Assembly (NCBI GenBank): GCA_902475285.1 | Contig: CABRZA010000094.1 | Coordinates: 1-9,310 of the forward strand | Direction: 5' to 3' | DNA: 9,310 bases | Source: an uncultured Porphyromonadaceae bacterium | GTDB taxonomy: Bacteria > Bacteroidota > Bacteroidia > Bacteroidales > Muribaculaceae | In this document: piece by piece, positions 1 to 4,888 of the stretch | Numbering within the stretch: position 1 is the stretch's first letter | How the letters are laid out: each line of letters opens with the position of its first letter | Translations under genes and position numbers: made by a program | Notes under the pieces: model-generated | Told to the model about the DNA's origin: nothing | The model's database searches: none | The model's input: the letters and a program-made list of their open reading frames with translations, nothing else

Positions 1-17
1 AACTGAGCTACGGCACC
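1..17 (-). tRNA. tRNA gene, 5' end only (runs off left edge)
   Basis: Read on the minus strand, the first 17 bases are GGTGCCGTAGCTCAGTT. This fits the start of a tRNA: a 7-nt acceptor strand (GGTGCCG), TA at positions 8-9 with the universal U8, a D-stem strand GCTC, and the conserved A14-G15 at the start of the D-loop. The anticodon lies outside the window, so the amino acid cannot be called. A good Bacteroidota promoter lies just upstream at 101-70, which supports a real tRNA transcription unit. The alternative is a chance match or a tRNA fragment left by an integration event. The rest of the gene would decide this. Confidence 0.75.
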
Positions 18-69
18 TTTCAGCTTTGAGGGAAGCGCCTTGGGGCTGTGTGTTTCCCTTTTTGCGTTG

Positions 70-101
70 CAAAGTTAGGCACTTTTTTTGGACTGTGCAA
101 A
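70..101 (-). promoter_or_regulatory. Bacteroidota-type promoter for the tRNA
   Basis: On the minus strand, TTTG at 101-98 is followed after 20 nt by TAACTTTG at 77-70. This matches the -33 (TTTG) and -7 (TAnnTTTG) elements of the Bacteroidota primary sigma factor at the expected spacing. Transcription should begin around 60-65, leaving a leader of about 45 nt before the tRNA at 17. It is the only exact TAnnTTTG on the minus strand that I found in the non-coding region. Confidence 0.65.
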
Positions 102-124
102 TTTTTCGGTAGAAAATTTTGCAC
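95..124. repeat. AT-rich hairpin, 13-bp arms with one mismatch
   Basis: The arms 95-107 and 112-124 are complementary at 12 of 13 positions (T102/T117 is the mismatch) around a 4-nt loop. The left arm includes the -33 element of the tRNA promoter. On the plus strand a T-rich stretch follows (125-140), as in an intrinsic terminator, but no plus-strand gene is visible to its left. It could be a terminator, an operator-like site at the promoter, or chance structure in AT-rich DNA. Confidence 0.45.
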
Positions 125-192
125 TTTTCACACTTTTTTATTCTTTCGGTGGCGTAATGTGTTGAAAATCAGAAGATATTGGTGGTGAAGTA

Positions 193-206
193 GGACGCAA
201 TATATT
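193..206 (+). repeat. First copy of a 14-bp direct repeat
   Basis: GGACGCAATATATT here is repeated exactly at 604-617. The downstream half of the palindrome seen in the second copy is degenerate here (ACAA instead of GCG). The two copies bracket the nested element at 262-549, roughly 56 bp outside each end, so they may be dispersed repeat units or relics of an older insertion. Confidence 0.6.
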
Positions 207-261
207 ACAATGTCACTAACTTAACACATAAGCAACTGATTTTCAGCAACGAAGTAGGAGG

Positions 262-549
262 GTGTTGCAAAACCCAAGCGTCGAAGAGGCGCTATTGTGT
301 TTAGCCCCATGTGGAGGCGAAGCCGGAACATGCGGAACACTCACCAAGGCACGAATTGGAGCCTCGAAGAGGCGGTATTGTGCTCTATCTTCGCCACGAT
401 ACCGCCTCTTCGAGGCTCATTTTCACTTTGTTATATACTTACACCATGTTCCGCTACGCTCCACATGGTGCTAAACACAATAGCGCCTCTTCAAGGCTGT
501 AATACTGCCGACCACTGTGCTTATCTCAAAAAATGGGCTTTTGCAACAC
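262..549. repeat. Nested inverted-repeat (MITE-like) element, 288 bp
   Basis: Four complementary layers are visible. The ends 262-272 and 539-549 match exactly over 11 bp (GTGTTGCAAAA), and CCCA continues the match on both sides if one extra base is allowed on the right arm. Next, 283-305 pairs perfectly with 470-492 (23 bp), with an imperfect extension out to 277 and 498. Then 307-316 pairs with 459-468, and 325-332 with 444-451. The core is a perfect 20-bp stem, 359-378 with 399-418. The whole can fold into one long interrupted hairpin. There is no transposase and I see no clear target-site duplication. Terminal inverted repeats plus internal symmetry resemble a miniature mobile or REP/BIME-type intergenic element, but mobility is inference. 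Confidence 0.65.
359..418. repeat. Perfect 20-bp hairpin at the core of the element
   Basis: The arms 359-378 and 399-418 are exact reverse complements. A T-G wobble (379/398) and three more pairs (380-382 with 395-397) extend the stem to 24 pairs around a 12-nt loop. Each arm contains GCCTCGAAGAGGC, which is itself a small stem (GCCTC/GAGGC) around GAA. Related units occur at 278-299 (same orientation as 361-382, 20 of 22 bases identical) and at 476-497 (inverted), giving four copies in all. Neither strand has a T-run after the stem, so a simple intrinsic terminator is unlikely. Confidence 0.75.
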
Positions 550-592
550 GCTCGCTTTTCTAATGCAAACTACTATGGTTTATGAAGTTACT

Positions 593-642
593 GCCGCCTG
601 GGCGGACGCAATATATTGCGCCCCTATTTCGTTGCTGCAACG
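593..642. repeat. Cluster of three adjacent short palindromes
   Basis: Three dyads lie in series: CCGCC/GGCGG at 594-605, the perfect 14-bp palindrome CGCAATATATTGCG at 607-620, and CGTTGC-T-GCAACG at 630-642. The middle one contains the second copy of the 14-bp repeat (604-617) and pairs further out through GG 604-605 with CC 622-623. The cluster begins 31 bp past the stop codon of the HU/LysM gene, so it may shape the 3' end of that transcript. No T-run follows on the minus strand. Dispersed repeat units are an equally good reading. Confidence 0.55.
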
Positions 643-672
643 CATTGCTATTCAAAATGTTGCTTTCGATCG

Positions 673-1764
673 TCAGAAGCGGCTGAGGATTTCTGATTGT
701 TTTTTCTTTGCCAGGTCGCGGGCTTCCTTAGGAGTGGCGCCGGGGAAGGTGCTGCGGTCGGGGATGACCACGCGTGTGCCGGGGCGGATGGTGTTGGGGT
801 TGCGGATCACGTCGGTGTTGGCCTCGTAGATGTATACCCAGAAGAGGTTTTCGCCGTAGTGTTTCTTGGCAAGGCGGATGAGGCTGACTTCGACTGTGTC
901 GTAGACGGGCTCGGCTTTGGGGGCTGCGGCGGGTTGCTCGGCGGTATCGGCCACGGGTGCCGGCTTTGCTGTGCTATCGATGCCGGGAGATGTCACCGAG
1001 GCCTCGGCTTCGGGCGACAGTGCGGCAGGCGCGAGTGTGGCCGGGTCGACTTCCTCGGGAGCGGGCAGGGGTTCTTCGACGGTTTCTGTCCGCGGCTGGG
1101 GTGTGACGGGCACATAGAACACTGCGGCGGCATAGCCTATGCCTATGGCCACGAGCAGGCCCACCGCGGCCCATATCCAGAAATGCTTGCCGGTTTGGGC
1201 GGCCGGGGCTTCCTCCGACTCCTCGTCGGTGGCATTGTCGGCTTCATAAGGCTCTGTCTGCGCTCCCGGAGGGGCAGGGAAGGGCACGGGCGTTGAAGCC
1301 ACCCAGCTCACCGGCTGAGCCTCTTCGGAAGGCTCGGAAGGCTCGGAGTTCTCGGAGTTCTCGGAGTTCTCGGATCTCTCGGAGTTCTCAGAGTTCTCGG
1401 AGCTCTCGGAATTCTCAGAGCACTCAGAAGGCTCGGCGCTCTCCGAGGCTTCGGCTGCCTCCTCGGGCATCTCGGCGTCGAAGTCGACGTCGGGTGCCAG
1501 CTCCACGGCCTGGAACATCTCGAAGGGTCGGTTGAGCTCTGCGGCAAGGGCGCCGTCGGGGGTGAAGGTCACGCTGCGGCGCCCGTCGCGGTCGACGGCC
1601 TCGAAGGTGCCCACGCCCTTTATCTCCACCGTCTCGCCGGCTTCGAGCTGCCGCGCGACGGTGTCGAAAAGAGCCTTGATGAAGCGCCGCGAGGTGTTGT
1701 TGTCGATTTTGGCTGTCTCGGCAAGGCGCGTTATGAGTTGTGATAATGTGACGGTATTTTTCAT
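673..1764 (-). CDS. HU-domain, single-pass membrane protein with LysM-like C-terminus
   Basis: This 363-aa protein starts at the ATG directly after the amidase stop codon (TAG-ATG, no gap). Residues 4-97 form an HU/IHF-like DNA-binding domain (VEIKGVGTFEAVDRDGR at 46-62 is typical). Residues 107-148 are a Ser-Glu-x tripeptide repeat, followed by an acidic, Pro-rich linker. Residues 195-218 are one hydrophobic membrane segment. A second Pro/Ala/Glu-rich linker leads to a LysM-like domain of the YgaU/XkdP kind at about 287-336 (LAKKHYGENLFWVYIYEAN, then IRPGTRVVIP). There is no N-terminal signal peptide, so the HU domain should be cytoplasmic and the LysM part periplasmic. HU-like domains bind DNA and LysM domains bind peptidoglycan or related glycans. 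A tether between nucleoid and envelope is an attractive inference but unproven. It is the last gene of the run. Confidence 0.93.
   Translation of the reverse strand: MKNTVTLSQLITRLAETAKIDNNTSRRFIKALFDTVARQLEAGETVEIKGVGTFEAVDRDGRRSVTFTPDGALAAELNRPFEMFQAVELAPDVDFDAEMPEEAAEASESAEPSECSENSESSENSENSERSENSENSENSEPSEPSEEAQPVSWVASTPVPFPAPPGAQTEPYEADNATDEESEEAPAAQTGKHFWIWAAVGLLVAIGIGYAAAVFYVPVTPQPRTETVEEPLPAPEEVDPATLAPAALSPEAEASVTSPGIDSTAKPAPVADTAEQPAAAPKAEPVYDTVEVSLIRLAKKHYGENLFWVYIYEANTDVIRNPNTIRPGTRVVIPDRSTFPGATPKEARDLAKKKQSEILSRF
1321..1446 (-). repeat. 9-bp-period tandem repeat coding for Ser-Glu-x
   Basis: Inside the HU/LysM gene, units of about 9 bp (on the plus strand variants of TTCTCGGAG) are repeated roughly 13 times. 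They encode SEN, SEP, SES, SER and SEC tripeptides at residues 107-148. Central units are nearly identical in DNA sequence while the edges are more diverged, as expected for slippage-prone expansion. Multiples of 9 bp keep the frame, so length changes would alter only the linker between the HU domain and the membrane. Confidence 0.85.
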
Positions 1765-2568
1765 CTATCGGAGAAAGTCAAAATCGTCGGCGTCGTTGCC
1801 GACGGGGAAGTTGTGACGGTAATCGGCTTGCTGTGCGCGGCTTATGTCGGCCACCACGAAAGGCGTGCCCTCCACGGCCTGCTGAAGCTCCATGCCGCGG
1901 CAGTCGTAGATATGCGTCAGACCCTCGTAGTTGCCGTACACGTCGCTGCCGCCGCGGTTGGCGCCCACCACGGCGCACTGGTTCTCGATGGCGCGCGCTA
2001 TCAGCAGATGCTCCCAGGCGTAGCCGCGTGCCTTGGGCCAGTTGGCGGCCACCAGGAGAATGTCGTAGGCGTTGCGCCGCGAGCGGCACCACACCGGGAA
2101 GCGCAGGTCGTAGCACACGATCATCGACACCGTCCAGCCGCGGAAGCGCACGGTGGGAATGCGGTCGCTGCCCGGGGCGAAGAGGCGCCGCTCGCTGCTG
2201 AGCGAGAAGAGGTGGCGCTTGTCGTAGAAGGTCTCTTCGCCCGACGGCTCGATGAAGAACCCACGGTTGTAGAGCTTCGGCGGCGTCGACGCCAGGAAGC
2301 TGCCCGCTATGGCGGTGGAATGCCGCGCCGCGAGCTTCTTTATGAAGTCCATGGTAGGACCGGTGTTGTGCTCGGCCATGTCGGCCATGGCATCGGGGTC
2401 GTCGGCGTAGCCCGTGGAGAACAGCTCGGGCAGCACCACTATGTCGGTGCCCTCGGGCAAGTGGGCGAAAGCTTCCTCGACGGCGGCGAGGTTGGCCTCT
2501 TTATGCCCCCATTCTATCGCCAGCGGAAGTGCCGCCACGCGCAGGCATTCGTTGGATCGCTGTGTCAT
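1765..2568 (-). CDS. Nitrilase-superfamily omega-amidase (YafV/Nit2-like)
   Basis: This 267-aa carbon-nitrogen hydrolase has all three catalytic residues: Glu48 (VVLPELFSTGY), Lys117 (YDKRHLF) and Cys152 (VCYDLRFPVW). The Cys motif, the following ANWP (175-178), the ARAIENQ stretch (191-197) and the C-terminal RHNFPVGNDADDFDF resemble E. coli YafV. That family hydrolyses alpha-ketoglutaramate or alpha-ketosuccinamate to the keto acid and ammonia, a clean-up step after glutamine or asparagine transamination. The protein is cytosolic. The open frame extends upstream to 3036, but that part lies inside the acyltransferase gene. The ATG at 2568 overlaps the acyltransferase stop as ATGA and gives the family's usual length. 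Another amide substrate cannot be excluded. Confidence 0.92.
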   Translation of the reverse strand: MTQRSNECLRVAALPLAIEWGHKEANLAAVEEAFAHLPEGTDIVVLPELFSTGYADDPDAMADMAEHNTGPTMDFIKKLAARHSTAIAGSFLASTPPKLYNRGFFIEPSGEETFYDKRHLFSLSSERRLFAPGSDRIPTVRFRGWTVSMIVCYDLRFPVWCRSRRNAYDILLVAANWPKARGYAWEHLLIARAIENQCAVVGANRGGSDVYGNYEGLTHIYDCRGMELQQAVEGTPFVVADISRAQQADYRHNFPVGNDADDFDFLR

Positions 2569-3107
2569 TCGGCAGTGAATTTGTCGGGATGTATGCCCCG
2601 GTAGGGGCGGTAGAAGTCTTTTACGGCGCGCATGTCGGCCTCGGTGTCGCCCGTGGGCTCGAAGGTGCGCTCTATCATAATGGTCTTGGTGGCGGCGTCG
2701 ATTGCGCCGAGCACTATCTTGGCTCCCGTGCGGCGGGCAATGGTGAGGAATCCCGTGTGCCAGCGCTCGGTGCGCGAGCGCGTGCCCTCGGGCGTGATGG
2801 CTATGGTGAGGCGCTCCGTGCTGTCGAAGCGCTCCGTCACCACGTCGGTGAGCGACACCGATTTGTTCTTCCTCTCCACCGGTATGCCCCCTATGGCCCG
2901 GAAAAAGCACCCAAGCGGCCAGAAGAACCATGTGCTCTTCATCAGGAATCCCGCCTTGCGGTGCACCGAGGCATAGGCCAGCTTGCCCAACACGAAGTCG
3001 AGGTTGCTCGTGTGGGGCGCCACGCAGATTATGCACTTGGGATAGTCGGGCACGGTGATGCGCACCTTCCAGCCCATAAGCCGCAGCAGGGCGGCGGCCA
3101 CGCTCAT
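2565..3107 (-). CDS. PlsC-like 1-acylglycerol-3-phosphate acyltransferase family protein
   Basis: This 180-aa protein has the signature blocks of the lysophospholipid acyltransferase superfamily: His32-x4-Asp37 (PHTSNLDF), the GGIPVER block at 73-79 that contacts the phosphate, and PEGTR at 106-110. Members move an acyl chain to a lysophospholipid at the inner membrane face, most often making phosphatidic acid. It is shorter than classical PlsC (about 240 aa), lacks a long N-terminal membrane helix, and resembles the short Bacteroidota versions. The exact acyl acceptor (lysophosphatidate, ornithine lipid or other) cannot be read from sequence. Its ATG overlaps the stop of the preceding gene as ATGA, and its stop overlaps the amidase start in the same way, so all three are probably translationally coupled. 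Confidence 0.88.
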   Translation of the reverse strand: MSVAAALLRLMGWKVRITVPDYPKCIICVAPHTSNLDFVLGKLAYASVHRKAGFLMKSTWFFWPLGCFFRAIGGIPVERKNKSVSLTDVVTERFDSTERLTIAITPEGTRSRTERWHTGFLTIARRTGAKIVLGAIDAATKTIMIERTFEPTGDTEADMRAVKDFYRPYRGIHPDKFTAE

Positions 3108-3466
3108 TGAGCGGCGGCCTTTTTGAGTACTTCGCGCACCTCGGCTGGAATAGCGGCGTTCATCTCCTTCACCAGTTCGGCCACGCCCTTGGCGAAGGTA
3201 TCGAGCAGGGCGGTGTAGGCCTCGCGGAAGTAGGCGCCGCGGGCCGCGTTGTAGGCCGCTTTGTTCTCGAAGTCGCGGGGAGTGCGGTCGAAGGCTACGC
3301 CCATGCGGCTCAGCGTCGATGCCTGCAGGCGTGCCGTGGCTACCACGATGCGCTGCACGTCGGCGGTGTCGATTTGCGGGAAGATTTCGGCCAGATTCAC
3401 CATGTCGGCGGCAAGCGAGCCGCAGGTGTTGCAGATGAATTTTTTCAGTTCGCGTTTGTTTGCCAT
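3104..3466 (-). CDS. Small helical protein of unknown function
   Basis: This 120-aa protein looks all-helical and soluble: no signal peptide, no membrane segment, and a Lys-rich start (MANKRELKKF) and end (KKAAAQ). A CxxC pair (Cys12, Cys15) lies near the N-terminus, but no second pair is present, so a zinc site would need a dimer or a partner. I recognise it as the kind of short MANKRELKK-type hypothetical protein found in Bacteroidales and know no function for it. The start is the only ATG giving the full frame. It lies 25 bp after the thrC stop in an A/T-rich leader, and its stop overlaps the acyltransferase start (ATGA). Confidence 0.85.
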   Translation of the reverse strand: MANKRELKKFICNTCGSLAADMVNLAEIFPQIDTADVQRIVVATARLQASTLSRMGVAFDRTPRDFENKAAYNAARGAYFREAYTALLDTFAKGVAELVKEMNAAIPAEVREVLKKAAAQ

Positions 3467-3491
3467 GATTGTATTTTTTGGTTTGATTATT

Positions 3492-4805
3492 CTATTCTAT
3501 GGAGTAAAGATGTTTTTTGAGCGCCGGCAGCGTGGGCGGTATTATGGTGGGCGTGCGCCGCACCACCATGAAGTTGTTGAGCTGCACGGGCATCTCGATG
3601 GCCGTGCCCGTGAGGTGCGTCATGATGTCGAGCTGCTTGGCGGGGTGCCCCGTGGCGAACACCACGCGCGGCGTTCCCTCGGGAGCGTCGATGCTGTGGG
3701 CGGCGGCATATGCCACGGCGCCGTGGGGGTCGACGGTGTAGCCGTATTCTCCCCGCAGCTCGTTCACGGTGCGGGCTATCGTCGCGTCGTCGACGGGTGC
3801 CGGAGCCTCTATGTCGCGGCGCATGGCCGCGAGGTCGCCTTTGTAGAGGCTGTTCAGGCGAGGCCAGCCCGAGGGTATGCCCATGTCGATCGACGGTGCC
3901 AGCGTAGCCACGGGTTGCCGCTTTGCCGGCTCCTCGCCGCGCAGCAGCGGCGTCACCTGGTTGTTGGCTCCCGTGGCGGCGAGTATTTTGCCGCAGGGCA
4001 GCCCCATGCGTTTGGCCATGGCCGTGGCAACCACGTTGCTCAGGTTGCCCGACGGTATGGAGTAGACGGCGCTGTCGGCGCCTTCCGTTTCGAGAGCCCG
4101 CATGTGGGCGTAGGCCGCAAGGGCGAAAGTTATCTGCGGCATGAGGCGCGCTATGTTTATCGAGTTGGCGCCGGTGAGATTGAGGCTTTCGAGCGAAGGG
4201 TCGGCTATGGCCTTTTGCACCAGCATCTTGCAGTCTTCCACCGTGCCGGCCACCTCTATGGGGTGGATGTTGTTGCCCAACGCGGTGATTTGCGCGCGCT
4301 GTATGCCGGTGAGGCGCCCCTTGGGGTAGAGCACCGACACGCTCGTGCCCTCGAGCTTGAAGAGGCCGTTGGCCGCCGCCGCGCCCGTGTTGCCCGACGT
4401 GGCGACAAGCACATGGCGCCGACGCCGGTGACGCGCGTCGAGCGCATGCATCAGGCGTGCCATGAAGCGCGCGCCGTAGTCCTTGAAGGTAAGTGTGGGG
4501 CCGTGGAAAAGTTCCAGCACGAAGGTGTCGCGGCCCAGGCGACGCATGGGGGCGTCGAAAGCGAAGGTCTCGTCGGTGATGGCCTTGAGGGTGGCGCTGT
4601 CGATGTCCTGTCCGAAGAAGGTCGCGGCCACCACGAAGGCTATCTCACGCAGGTTCATCTCGCCTATGTTGTTGAAGAACGCGCGCGGAAGCACCGGCAG
4701 TTCCTCGGGCATGAACATCCCGCCGTCCTGTGCCACGCAGTGGTTCACGGCGTAGTCGAGGCTCGCGGGGGCGCTCTGTGCTGTTGTGCTTATGTATCTC
4801 ATCAT
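3492..4805 (-). CDS. thrC: Threonine synthase
   Basis: This 437-aa PLP enzyme converts O-phosphohomoserine to threonine, the last step of threonine biosynthesis, in the cytosol. Visible features are the N-terminal threonine-synthase region (LDYAVNHCVAQDGGMFMPEELP at 17-38, given here only as landmark ends L17 and P38), the PLP lysine Lys108 in TLTFKDYGARF, the phosphate-binding loop SGNTG (137-141), PSGNLSN (251-257), DPHGAVAY (359-366) and ATGHPAKQ (384-391). Length matches bacterial threonine synthases. The start may be either of two adjacent ATGs (4805 or 4802). In many Bacteroidales thrC sits next to the aspartokinase/homoserine dehydrogenase and homoserine kinase genes. Here neither is adjacent. 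An 83-bp gap with a hairpin precedes it, so it may have its own regulation. Confidence 0.97.
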   Translation of the reverse strand: MMRYISTTAQSAPASLDYAVNHCVAQDGGMFMPEELPVLPRAFFNNIGEMNLREIAFVVAATFFGQDIDSATLKAITDETFAFDAPMRRLGRDTFVLELFHGPTLTFKDYGARFMARLMHALDARHRRRRHVLVATSGNTGAAAANGLFKLEGTSVSVLYPKGRLTGIQRAQITALGNNIHPIEVAGTVEDCKMLVQKAIADPSLESLNLTGANSINIARLMPQITFALAAYAHMRALETEGADSAVYSIPSGNLSNVVATAMAKRMGLPCGKILAATGANNQVTPLLRGEEPAKRQPVATLAPSIDMGIPSGWPRLNSLYKGDLAAMRRDIEAPAPVDDATIARTVNELRGEYGYTVDPHGAVAYAAAHSIDAPEGTPRVVFATGHPAKQLDIMTHLTGTAIEMPVQLNNFMVVRRTPTIIPPTLPALKKHLYSIE

Positions 4806-4810
4806 ATGTT

Positions 4811-4846
4811 CAACGCGTCCGCCACCCGAAGGTTTGTGGCGCGTTG
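4811..4846. repeat. Hairpin in the thrC upstream gap
   Basis: CAACGC (4811-4816) pairs with GCGTTG (4841-4846), and GCCAC (4821-4825) pairs with GTGGC (4836-4840), with a 4-nt bulge on one side. It occupies about half of the 83-bp gap and ends 6 bp before the thrC start on the minus strand. There is no T-run after it, so it is not a standard terminator. It could influence translation of thrC or RNA processing. I see no leader peptide rich in Thr or Ile codons that would indicate attenuation. Confidence 0.45.
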
Positions 4847-4888
4847 CTCGATTAAGGTTTCAGGGGTAGTGAATCGTCGAATTGTGTC

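Larger units (their letters stand above)
18..672. other. Non-coding, palindrome-rich intergenic region
   Basis: No credible protein gene lies between the HU/LysM gene and the tRNA. The short open frames here sit inside inverted repeats and resemble no protein I know. Positions 18-260 are AT-rich and hold the tRNA promoter, a hairpin at 95-124 and a 10-bp inverted repeat (163-172 with 236-245). Positions 262-549 are a nested inverted-repeat element, and 593-642 are three short palindromes. I see no hairpin followed by a T-run on the minus strand, so the end of the operon transcript is not marked by a canonical intrinsic terminator. Confidence 0.8.

Noticed and set aside
29..63. Imperfect hairpin followed by TTTTT on the plus strand, like an intrinsic terminator
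   Set aside because: No plus-strand gene lies to its left (that is a minus-strand tRNA), and on the minus strand it falls in the predicted tRNA leader. The stem includes several G-T pairs.
262..549. CRISPR array or integron attC interpretation of the repeated 22-nt units
   Set aside because: The copies are in mixed orientation with unequal spacing, there are no uniform spacers and no cas or integrase genes, and the layout is concentric inverted repeats.
262..829. Several short plus-strand open frames in the left non-coding region
   Set aside because: They overlap each other in different frames, lie on inverted repeats, and one runs into the antisense of the HU/LysM gene. None resembles a known protein.
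2569..3036. A 156-residue N-terminal extension of the amidase frame
   Set aside because: It is Arg/His-rich, lies inside the acyltransferase gene in another frame, and would make the amidase far longer than its family. The ATG at 2568 fits better.
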